Source: Branchiostoma floridae
Taxonomy: Eukaryota; Chordata; Leptocardii; Amphioxiformes; Branchiostomatidae
Assembly: GCF_000003815.2 (NCBI RefSeq)
Contig: NC_049997.1
Location: 4,829,352-4,893,351 of the forward strand
Direction: 5' to 3'
DNA length: 64,000 nucleotides
Shown here: positions 23,445-35,500 of the stretch, piece by piece
Position numbering within the stretch: position 1 is the first letter of the stretch
How the letters are laid out: each line of letters starts with the position of its first letter
Made by a program: the position numbers and the translations under genes
The notes under the pieces: generated by a model
Databases searched by the model: none
Seen by the model: the letters and a program-made list of their open reading frames with translations, nothing else
Told to the model about the DNA's origin: nothing

Positions 23445-23570
23445 ATGTTTGTTAGAAGGTGTCTGAGAATCACCGCAAAGATGTCGGGAAGAAAACTGTC
23501 CGGGCGAAGATTTTCAGACGTCTTTCCCTTAAACAACGGGACTTGCGGTCCCCTCTTGAACAAGGGTGGG
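23445..23570 (+). CDS. TPH: TPH N-terminal exon (proposed)
   Basis: An exon with acceptor CTGTTTCAG at 23427-23435, ATG at 23445 and donor GGG|GTAAGT. Encodes 42 residues including [11 protein letters not shown]. Arg-Arg-Phe-Ser resembles a basic-directed kinase site. N-terminal kinase sites near such motifs are known in TPH2 and tyrosine hydroxylase; the function here is inferred. The phase (0) fits the next exon. Only the splice signals, phase and fit of total length support it, since this part of the family is poorly conserved. Confidence 0.6.
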
Positions 23571-26500
23571 GTAAGTACGTCTTGCATCTTTTCTTGACAA
23601 CACTTTTTTTGTGTAGAGGTCATCAAATTGAAATTAGCAGAGTTTGTTTAAACGCAATTTGTGCTGTAGTGTGCTTTTTGTTTATCAAAGGCGACGTTTC
23701 TAGTGGGTGGCCATTGCACCTCTATGTAGTACACCAACATTACATTGAAAAGCCTTACATTGTGCCTGCTACAATTGTTGTATGATAAAATTTGCGGCCC
23801 GAATAAAAGTGATTTTTGAACAAATCACAGATTTTAAACAAAGCTGTGCTCGTACTCATGACAAAACTGCGTCCACGTTTTACTATACGATTGTCGCAAC
23901 GTAATTTCGTATTGTCTTTGAAGAAATTACAAACGCCTTGTCTTCTTTAATGCTAGCGATTCCACAAGAGGGCCTGTTAAGTATTGTGATTGCTTTTTTC
24001 AACTGTAACAGTAACATGTTAAGTAAAACCCTGCTGAAACCTACAAAAAGCTACATAAATATTGGATATTTTACCATTAGCCACCTTATCCGTTGTAAAA
24101 AAAAACAACATACGGATTATAAGATAAGAGATATTTATGTAGATTTTGTTGACATACTTCGTACTATATCATGTATCTAATTCCAGTCTCGTGCGGTATT
24201 TTTAGTTAGAGAGAAATGTTTATAGATAAGAATTCTCAGCAGAGAACTAACCTTATTTTTCCTACCTGAGTACTTTATGAAAGTTTCATTCCTAACTCAT
24301 TTCTGTTGTGATACGAGTAATTTCGGGAATCATTTTGTTTTGTCATCGTTTGCTTGTTTATTTGTTTTGTATGCCCGGTAAACCACCTTATGGTGTAACA
24401 TATCAGGTTCGTACTGAACAGTACAAGCTGCATATCCTGACAGATTTATTTGATCCACTCACACTGGGAAGGACTCCTGCTCTTTCCGATAAGTGTAGTG
24501 GGTTCTTTAATGTGCTTGAGGTGTGTCTCTCCCCAAACACGGGACCTCCATTTAAGGGACAGCCCTAACCAAAACTAGGTATTCATTTTCACCGCAGCGT
24601 GTAAAATACCTTTCCCAAGTGCCTTGCAAAAGATCTGTTGCACACCAACGCATTCGAACCCAGAACCTCTGGGTTATGAATCGACCACTCTGCCAATTGC
24701 GTCACACGACCCCACAATTTTTTTGTGGAAAATACATAACGTTGCAGAGCTAATCAACATTTCTAGATCCAACATATGCGCCAATTTTCACTCGAGAAAT
24801 TGTAGGAAGGACGATAAGAAAAAAGAATGATATCAGAAAGCTCAGTGCTGCATGTACTTTTATAGATATCAAGTCTAGCATCGAAAGTTCGCGAGCATTT
24901 GCACTGCAAATCTTAGGATTCGTATTTGATGGGTATCGATCAAAGAGTTCAAGAAATCACGGGAACTTCGCGAGAAAAGAGAAATTATCACAGCAAGAAG
25001 TCCGTAATACCCCCCAGAATTCGATATTATCGACTGATCGTTTGACTTAGGTCAAACTCTTTTAGGAATTGTTTTTCAAAACTCGTCGAAATCTATATTT
25101 TAAGACGTAAGCTTAGACGGTGAACAAAGACCATCGCGAAAGAGATCAAAAAGGGTTGGTCTTGTGGCTAGCTAAGGCGATGTCTTGTCTAAACACTAGC
25201 GTTCTAAAACGTCTTCTCTACAAGATTATGTGCGTCGAAAAATTGGTGAGTACAACGTTTGTGGTCTAAATTTGTAGATCAAATATTAGAAGAGGAGTGG
25301 TTGCCTACCGAATGAGCTACTTCCATTTGCTAATTCTTTATTGGGGGCAATAAAATGTCCTAATTTGTGTACTGTATGGAGGTAGGGGATGCTATACGCA
25401 GAGTAATTGTAAATACACGTCTTGGCAAACAATGGCGGTAAAATGAAGTCGCTTGCTTATGACGACGTTTTGTTGTAACCACTAACGGAACTGCGACCAA
25501 GCTAAACGAACCCCATTGCATTTACGTGCGGTCCTTTACGCACAAAGAGTTCCATGCGTCAGAAACTCTTTTTGTCCAGCTAATTTCCCAAACATCAAAT
25601 TCTATGATGAAACTACAGCTAACTCTTTCAGTTGTCTAGCCATAAATGGTTACGTAGACGGATATTTGTTTTGAATCAAATGGCGGGGTATTTGTAATAG
25701 CGTAAAATCCGTTTTGATAATATTAAGTTTATTGTAAAGGCTTGCGCGTGGGTTGATTGCAGGTAACATGAGAGATTCAAACAGTGTAGAAAAATAAATC
25801 AAGTGTCTGCTTTAGTCTAAAAGCTAACTCTAGTTTCTGCGTTATTGGGTTCGACTTCATTTTTGGAAACAGTGGAAGACAAAAGATCCCATCTTTAATA
25901 CTGTGAAAAAGTGTTCGCAAAGTTTGTCATTTGCTCAATTTGCTAGAAAGAGCAAATTTTCATATTTTTTAAACACATTTTCCTTAACGCACGTCCTATA
26001 AAGAAGGGATCTATATAACTCCTACACACAAATAGTAGCCACAGGAAAGCATTGAAGCATTTTCCTCGTTACGTCATGAATGACGTATGCCCTGGTTTTG
26101 ATGACGTCGCTATCGGACAATCGCTGTGGAATGTTTGTTGGTTGGGTGGGGTCTTTCTATTTCTTTAAATACATCGGACAGAAAAAGTACCAAACAGTTT
26201 ACCACAGAAGAGGTGCTGTGGATTCTGATACGGTCAAAGATTTCAAGAATATTTCAGGTATATTTTATACATTTACATAATGTAACGTGTACATTATTTG
26301 ATATCGAACTGGTATGTATAATCCCTTACTTGTGTAACTCTTTAGTGCATGTAAATTTAGATTATTTCATACTTTTCTGTATGACTTTCCTCCGTTGTTT
26401 TGGTCTGCGTTGTGGATTGGTTTGAATAGATACATATGATGATTTGTGAAATATGTATAAATAAATTGATAAAGTTGTATTCAGCCTTTATATTAAAGGG

Positions 26501-29500
26501 AATAACACCCGATTAGATGTGTTCCTTAAATGAATGGAGAGTCCAGAGAATAAATGTCAGAGAATTTGTAACACAAAGAGAATCTTTACTCAAAAATTTC
26601 TGTTTCACTGTAGTAGTCATATGCTGATATTTGTATTTATTCACGGTACTGTTTACCGACGTGTTAGCAGTTTTATCGGAAAATCATTTCATATTTAGAA
26701 TATCATTTTCCATATAGTCTCTTCTTTTTTAAGCCTGCACTCGATTAATATGGTTATTTTGGAGGGTCATGGAACCTATATGTTTAGTCGGCCAAAATGA
26801 ATCTATTGCGTTTTATTGTAGTATCTTTGTACTCAATATTGTTTTTAGCGGGTCATGTGAACTGCAGATGTCCGAAAACGCTTGAGCCGTGATCCACTGA
26901 TATGGAAATATCTCCCTATGCTACAATGCCAATGTCTATAAAGTTGGTGTAACTTACGTCACTCCTAAGCATGCGTAAGCACAAGCTATAGCCATTGTTG
27001 ACCCATTTTATACATGTACCATTTTACAGACCATAATATGTTTCGTAGAAACTACAAAGTGGATTACCAATGCGATTGCCTGTTACGTAGAAGGTTTTAC
27101 TTTGACTTTGACTCTGACCGATTCATACCAAAGACTTTAAAAAGGGAATAAACTTTAAAAATGGAACAAACTTTATCCCCAAGCAGATATATTTTTGGCA
27201 AGGCAGTATATCCAGAGGCCCAACAAGTATCCAACAGGTCCGAATTTGATGGGCAACGGAGCTGCGTTGCATACAATGCAAAAATCATATCAAATTCCTC
27301 GTAGATATTCTTATTGCTTCAAAAGTGTACCTTACCATATAGCCAACATAGCAATTGCAAAGTAACGTGGGCCTCTGTGTCATAGCTATAGGCCATTCAT
27401 TAGAAGATAGTAGCATTGCATTTACCTTCGCCAAGAAGGTTATATTTTGGGTAGCGTATGTAGAAGACCAGCCTAACTCAAGAGCGCTTTGATTGATTGT
27501 ATTGGTATTATATGGGTAGGTCTTGATGAGACCTGAAAACGACTAGATTTTAGGCCACCTAGCGGCATGTTACGGTACTGCAGAGGAACTTCTGGCCATA
27601 CTGTGGCTCTGATTTTTAAGTGGTAGACAGCTCCTGATGCCAAAAGTAAGTGGTATGGGTCTGGGTCCCCTAGCGGCTTGTTTTGGCAAAATGTGGCGAA
27701 AACGTCATTGATTTAGTTTCTTTGCGGTGGTGTTTCGATTAGGGTATTGACGTTGTAATTTGCGAATGAACTGAAAAGCTGTAACAAAAGTCAATGTCAT
27801 CATATATCTTACTATTGCTTAGACTGTAGGGCCAGGGACCCGTAGGCGCATCTCATCGTTCCCTTGTGAGGAGACGTTTGCACCCGTCCGTACTCCGGTC
27901 ATCCTGTCTATGAGGAAGGACGTCGGGGGTCTTGCCGCTGTGCTACAATTATTTCAAGTAATACACATTTACTGTTCAGGAAAATTATATGGGAAAATCA
28001 TTTCATATCATAAAGAATTTGACATTAGCTTTTGTATTTGAATTAGGTCTTATTCAGGATAACAGAAAGCAACGGGTCAAAGGTTGTTGGAAGTCGGTAT
28101 CGGCCCTCGTCTCAGTGGAAGAAAAGTCGATTACCCCTGTTATAGGTAGTTTCTTTGACTTCTCTCTTAAGATTTTCTTTCTTAATATGAAATGAATAGG
28201 GCAGATTTGGAGGATCTAGAGTAAGCCATTAATACCTATTACACTGATAATTATAGGTCCTCATCTTTTTAAAAAAAATGTTGAAGAATTTTTGTTTACA
28301 ATGTTTTAGGAAGAACAGGTCAGCGTTCTGCATATCGAGTCACGACGCTCACTTCGGCGAAAATCGGAAGTCGAAATCTACATGGACTGCGAAGCCGACA
28401 AGACCCGAATGAACGAACTGATTTGTCGGATTCAGAGAGAGACCAAGATGGTCAAGGTGGACACGCCAGATAGCCTGGGCAAGGACAATGGACAAGGTAT
28501 TCTATTCTATTCTATTCTATTCTATTCTATTCTATTCTATTCTATTCTATTCTATTCTATTCTATTCTATTCTATTCTATTCTATTCCATTCTATTCTAT
28601 TCTATTCTATTCTATTCTATTTTTTTTGGTTCTATTCAAATCCATTCTATTCTATTTGATTCTATTCTATGCAATTTTTTCTACTTTATTCTATTCTATT
28701 CTATTCATTTTTTTTGCTTTATTCTATTCATTTTTATTTTTCTACTTTATTCTACACTCTCATCTACTCTATTCTATTCTATTTCATTTTACTCTATTCT
28801 ATTCTGTTACGTGTCATCTCAGGTTTGCCATAGATGGTATAAAATCCACTGTAAAAATAAAAAAGGAAATTGCATATTTTCTTTCAATTATGAGCAACTT
28901 AATACTGTATGCATGCACTTACCTATGGGGCCTTGTAATGACATAGTTATTGGCGTGTTTTTCAGTCGAGGAGGGGTTCGAGGTGCCCTGGTTCCCGCGC
29001 AAAATCAGTGAGCTGGACAAGACGGCGTGCCGAGTCCTCATGTATGGAAATGATCTTGATGCTGACCACCCGGTAAGTGGTAAACATACAGAAATATTCA
29101 TTAACACGACAAAAATACAGCGACTTTCGTTAGGTCTATGAACTACTTACAGTACAACTAAACAGACATACATTTATATGGATTTCTACAGGTATGAATA
29201 AATCTTGGGTCTAGCATGTCATTTACACAATTGGTTCTACGGTATAAGGATTCGTGGATATATTTGGCTACTTGCACACAGTGAGGGTTATCGCTTCCCC
29301 GAATGTAGTTGAATTTTTCTTTCGAACAGAGAGTAGGCACCCCCGTTAAACTCCACCTCCGGTTAGGCCGGGACACCTCCAGTTATGCCGCATCCACCTC
29401 CGGTTTTGCCGGTCCACCTCCGGTTAGGCCGCATCCACCTCTGGTTAGGCCGGTCCACCTCCGGTTAGGCCGGGACACCTCTGGTTAGGGCATCGGCTGT

Positions 29501-32500
29501 TTGGTACGACAGAAGTCAGAAAATCGCCCATACCAACAAAACCGAGGAACCTGATGCCACCCTTTGCCTCTATTTCGTTGGCTAGCATCTTTTCCCGAGT
29601 TTTTGCCAAGTTTGGCGGTCCACGACCCTGTAGTTCTCGCTAACACCCCTGACCTCCCGTCACGATGCTGACTCGGAAGTAGTGTTGGAGCGCGCGATTA
29701 TTTCGAAATTCTCGGCACCGGGGGGCATGTGGTTATAGTTTGTGACTGAACAGCGGTCCCAAGTACTCGCTAGGATTCCTGACAGAATTTGGAATTAGCC
29801 ATAAATATTCATGCAACTGCTATAATGTTGTAAGACGACGTCGCTGAGAAGAGATACAGACAAGCCTTGTCACAGGACAAACCGGCCTAACCGGAGGTGG
29901 ACATTAACGCCAGTGTCCTTGTGATAGTAATCATTGTATTTTGCCATGGCGTGGATGATTGTCAAATTGACAAGAAAACTCAAATCAACTCAAATTCAGT
30001 GTACTGCCTTGTGCAAATTAAACACACAAAAAACGAAGAGATAGCTAGTCCAAGCGTCAAGTAATGTTGTCATGATGTTTTCTATTAAAGTACAGTCAAA
30101 CCTGCCCAAGTCGACCACCCGGGGGACCGGAAAAAAACGGTCGATTTGGACAGGTGGTCGCTGAGAGGAGTATCGACTCAAAGCATGCCCGATGCAAAGC
30201 ATAAATGGTTTCCGTTGTGTTGAATGGCAAATAGCAAGCACACTGCACGCACGCAAAGAGGCGAGGTCTTTAATGTCAAATACAACACGCACACTGTAAA
30301 TTGTCAATTTAACCCCAAGCTTTTATCGAATTTTTATACGATACAGTGTTTTAAAGCTCAAGTATTTGTACACAAACGTTTTAGACAGTAAGGGAACTTT
30401 GATGCTGTCAGTTAACTACCATACAAGCCTTAATGCGTCGCTATGTTCTTGATCTGGCGGGTGCACCTTTCGAATTCGATGCCCGGTACGTCCCGATAGC
30501 GTATTTACCCACGGCTGAATGTACAGTACAGAACAGTTGGACAAAAGCACTCAAACGTACAGATCTTTCTTAAAAAGGTATGAGCTACACAGATCTTTCT
30601 TTAAAAAGTATGAGGCTATATACGTTTCAGCATTCGTTCACTTTATAATGATATAGATTTATTTTAAATCTTCTGTAACAACTAAATTCGCATTTTCTTA
30701 CAACGATTTCGGCACAAAATTGCGCTAGTTATCATCAAAAATCGATGAAAACCTCAATTTTGAAAATGATGCGGTCGTTATGGGTCCCAATTTGGGCCGG
30801 TCGCGGTCGCGTTGGCCAGGTGGTCGTTGAGAAAAGGTCGCTTAATGCTTATGTCAATGGGGAGAAAAATCGGGACCGAGAAAAAGCGGTCGAAATAGCC
30901 AGGTGGTCGCTGAGAAGAGGTGGTCGCTCGGGCAGGTTTGACTGTACACCACAACGCGACTTGATATATAATATTTTTTTAATGTTCAACTACCGGGTTG
31001 CTATATTGAAAGGCGTTCGGAGATGCCCGGTACCTGTCGGCATTAGTTCCGAGCGCCCCGTCTATGGCTGATACGTTACCGACCATGACCAACAACGGCC
31101 GAAAAAAATTGGTTTGATTTTACGGGCGAGCTTCTTTGCTGTTTCAGATGTAAATGTGGTAGGTCAGTGTGTTTGCTATGGTTCAAGACTTAATGTTTAA
31201 CATTTTATCATAATTCCACATAGCTTTTCGATTAATTTGTACACTGTATAGCATGCATGTACACATAAGTAACAGGGCCAAACGAATTGCGATTTCCTCG
31301 AGTAGACAGGAGAACAGTATATGATACTGTACAATTATACGCCCTAAGACTATACGTTATTCAGTCGACTCGGGCAACGTGGTAGTAGATAACTATATCG
31401 AGGCCTGGACCCGGGCCCGAAATGTCCTGAACCGGAGGCCGAAGTGTCCTCAGCCTGAGGTCAAACTCACGGTCCTGAACTTGGGACCGAAATGTCCGGA
31501 CCGAACTGTTCATGTGCCGAACGGTCCTGATGCATCTCTATTGTTCAGACAGCTCCATGATGGTGCGATTTCAGAGGCACCGGGTGCGTAAGAGGTGCCT
31601 AACATACAATGAGATAGTTCATAGAACAGTTAATGGCTGGAAGTGGACATCTTAAGACATCCTGTCTACCTGATTACAACTGGACAATATTTTGCAAAGA
31701 ATGTCATTTCTACATCTATCATAATATCTTTCCCACAATTGATATAACAACAAAAAACGAAATTTCTTAAAACACGGACAGCACAACATGGGCCCATCTA
31801 TGTATTTTCTACTAAAATGGTTTTGCATATCCATATAAATTTTTTCCTAGTTATTAAGCAATTCTTAACAAAAAGTACAAAAAGAAATGGCCAGCAAAAG
31901 TGTATTACGAACCGAAAAAAGACTAAAAGGCCCCAGAGAGGCTATACCATCTGCATCTTGATTCAAATTTACTGTGATAGTTTCATCTCACGTAGCATAT
32001 TAACAGTTATCAGCTTATTTGTACCGTGTTTGACGATATCTAGCATTTTCAGTCAATTTGTCGACGATGTTTGACAAATTTTCGTGCAATCTTCCGGCAT
32101 TGGTGACTTTTCGTCGTGCAGATAAGCGAAGTCACTAAAAATTGAGCGATAGGAGCCGGTTTGGGATTTTGTGCTTCCGTTGACCGAATTGTGCGTTTAT
32201 CCGACGTGCAATTAACTGGCTTCCACTATTCCACATACTTGGTGATAAATCATTTTTAGGCTTCAAGAAAGTCTAAAAATCATGTCTATTGATATTGGCT
32301 CACTATCATCCTGAACTTAACAACAATATATATCTGCATGTGATGTTAATCCATTGGCTTTAGCCATGATAAACACATAGTGGTTTGCCATGATTGACAA
32401 ATCCAAATTTTGCTGCGCTGTAGACATGTTCCTTTGCCCTATAGACTTGTCAACGTTGTCTGCAGCTTGCCATTCTCATTTACTACCGTCTAAGAAGTCA

Positions 32501-35500
32501 CTATGCTCACTCAACATGGTTGGCTTACTGGAACGCTTCAAGCGCTGCACTGAACTCGGCCCAAGTAGAAAATTCAGCGCCCATATTCAGCGGCATCAGC
32601 GCTATGTTGGCTTGGACGAGAGAAAGATCAGAAACTGGCGAATAATGGCGGGAAAGTCTTGTGACAAGCTCTTATTGGCTGGCATCCCGGGCTGCCGGCT
32701 GTACTGTCAATAGCCTGCTCTCAAATGGTTCTTAGGCTATTGACACACTGGTTGTAGCACACTGAGAGCAACGGATCTTGCAAGGGGCATATTAGCTTTA
32801 TCATGTAGAAGGAAAACATTGACTTATACAAAAAAACGTACTTGAAAGCTGCCAAATTTAAAGCACAATCCTGTACGCATCAGCAGCAAAATCAGCGTCT
32901 CAAAAGAACGACACCAAATGAAAACAATCACATAGTTTCCCATATGGAAGACGCACACCATTGTAAAATGTTGCCTGTGACGACGTGCACAAAACGATCA
33001 GAGAATTTCGAGAATCCTGTAACATCTGCTTGGCATTATTTATTACCACAAGGCCTAACCCGCGGAAATAATGCAAATCTGGACTTCTAAGGACGTAGGG
33101 GTGATTTCTGAAATTATTACATCGATTATAAGATATATAAAGCTACCGCGAAGATATAGTGCATTATCACGCAAAAAGAAAATTAAGCCCTAATATCACT
33201 GATTGCTTACCAGGACACAAAGCCTAACATCTCGCTAGGGATTCCTCTGCACCGACAGATGTCCTACGTTAGAGAACACATAACCCCATACATGCATCTG
33301 CTTGGAGATAAGCGAATTACCAAACCACATGGCCTATTGGTTAGCTCTTCCACAATACCAAGGAAATAGGGGTGATTTCTGAAATTATTATATCGATAAT
33401 AAAAACAGCTGCTGCGAAAAAAGTGCATCATGGTGCAAGTTCGTACAGAGGACATGCCAAACTACTCATGTGGCAAAGGGAACATACAGATACAGATGCG
33501 AACGCGCGTTACATCGTCAGAAACAATACTCTGTCGCCGGACGTTACCATCCTGTCACAGAGTAAAACATGATTAGATAAATCGTCTCTGCAAACAGAGA
33601 AAAGTTTAGAATCACTTTCGCAAGTGGGAATGCAAACGCTAAAAAAGAATGCCGCGGGCTGGGAAGGGCCTGCTGTAAAGTGTGGCATAGATGAATTCAG
33701 AAGTTAAAATAGCCTTTGTATACCTACCTAAAAGAACGCAAACTCAATACTGGCAAAACTATATCATAACAAGAACACTGGCGTTAATGTACACCCTTGT
33801 TTAGGCCGAGACACCTCCGGTTTGTCCTGTGACAAGGCTCTGCATCTCTTCTCAGCGACGTCATCTTACAACATTATACCAGCTGAATATCTATGGCTAA
33901 TTCCAAATTCTGTCAGGAATCCTAGCGAGTACTTGGGACCGCTGTTCAGTCACAAATTATAACCACATGCCCCCCGGTGCCGAGAATTTCGAAATAAGCG
34001 CGCGCTCCAACACTACTTCCGAGTCAGCATCGTGACGGGAGGTCAGGGGTGTTAGCGAGAACTACAGGGTCGTGGACCGCCAAACTTGGCAAAAACTCGG
34101 GAAAAGGTGCTAGCCAACGAAATAGAGGCAAAGGGTGGCATCAGGTTCCTCGGTTTTGTTGGTATGGGCGATTTTCTGACTTCTGTCGTACCAAACAGCC
34201 GATGCCCTAACCAGAGGTGTCCCGGCCTAACCGGAGGTGGACCGGCCTAACCAGAGGTGGATGCGGCCTAACCGGAGGTGGACCGGCAAAACCGGAGGTG
34301 GATGCGGCATAACTGGAGGTGTCCCGGCCTAACCGGAGGTGGAGTTTAACGGGGGTGGTAGGGAATTCTTTAGAGCACGCGGACAGAAATGCGAGCAGCT
34401 TTGTGCGTTTATCATTATATCATGAACAATCCATAACTAAGTGACGTTCGTTTTCGATCTTATTAGGTCAGAATACAGAATACAACACGGTGTGTTTTAC
34501 TTGAGGTCTTGATAGACTCTGAGGGAAGAATGTACATACATTTTTTGGTATGATGACTAGGATGTTTATTCTGTGTTGTTTTTTTCCATTCACAGGGTTT
34601 CAAGGACAATGTCTACCGAGAAAGAAGAAAGCAGTTCGCAGAGATCGCTCTGAATTACAAATAGTAAGTAAAGGATGGTGCATTGCTGTATTTTTTGATT
34701 GACATTACCTATGCTACAAAAGACTTAAAAATAGAAGAAGCAACTTTTATTTTTTACCGCGGTGTGGGTCTTTCTCTCTTCCCCCTTCCCCCCCTCTCTC
34801 GCTCTCTCTCTCTCTCTCTCGCTCTTTCTGTCTTTCTCTTAACTCACGGTCGCCTTTCTTCCTTTGTATGTACATGTTGTGCGTGGGTAACAAGTAGTCC
34901 AGTTCAGCTAATTGTACGGGCAATATTAATGGTATAAAGTCTACCATGTCTCATCGTCTTCCTTGCCTTTTGCAGCGGCCAACCCATACCAAGAATAAAG
35001 TATACTGAAGAAGAGGTGAACACATGGTAAGTTCATACGCACTAAAAATATTATCCATGCACTTTTTGTACACCCTCCCTCAATATTTCGTAACCGTTAT
35101 TTACAGTTAAGTTATTGTTGTATGGTAGGTGGTTAGATTGTTGCTGGTAACATGGCTAATATCATGATGATGACACTTGACCTTCCGAACACATACATGT
35201 TGTAGGTGATTGTTCAATGTTCGGCTAGTTTTTCTTGTTTGAGCATGAAAGAAAACAAAGAAAGTTGAAAGCGCCTACTTTGGAAGATGACCAAATGAGG
35301 CAATCTACACCAAGGGGCACCGACCCGGACGAGGGAAGATTGATATCGACTTCCAACAACCTTTGACCAATTAATGACGTCACAAATACATTGTCACTTG
35401 TTTACAGCGACCGGGTTCCATTAAAAAATACGGATTTCCCATTTTTTTTGCTGGAGAACGGTTTTAGTTTTTCATAAATCATTTCTTAAATCCCTTTTTA

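Larger units (their letters stand above)
29338..34357. mobile_element. Foldback-type DNA element with about 570-bp inverted arms
   Basis: The left arm 29338 to about 29910 and the right arm about 33790-34357 are inverse copies. Each begins CACCCCCGTTAAACTCC, followed by eight or so imperfect direct repeats of CCACCTCCGGTTAGGCCG, then a shared unique part. A GTAGG on each side (29333-29337, 34358-34362) is a likely 5-bp target duplication. The 3.9-kb centre has no transposase and contains other elements (30093-30944, 32083-32235). CAC-starting ends with a 5-bp duplication recall the Transib/RAG group, but the rest of the terminus does not match the CACTATG-like consensus, so the superfamily is left open. 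It sits in TPH intron 5. Confidence 0.8.

Noticed and set aside
26126-26268. Frame ending KISRIFQ at a GT donor, considered as the missing TPH ACT exon
   Set aside because: Ends like the family (FQ, phase 0) but lacks the Gly-Gly-Leu core. The exon at 27823-27957 matches the family and fits the phases.
28382-29011. Long frame running from the TPH ACT exon into Phe/Tyr/Ser/Ile repeats
   Set aside because: Only the first part (to 28496) is coding; the rest is the intronic (TATTC)n repeat read through.
34747-34947. Arg/Glu repeat protein on the minus strand
   Set aside because: Translation of the (CT)n tract in a TPH intron.
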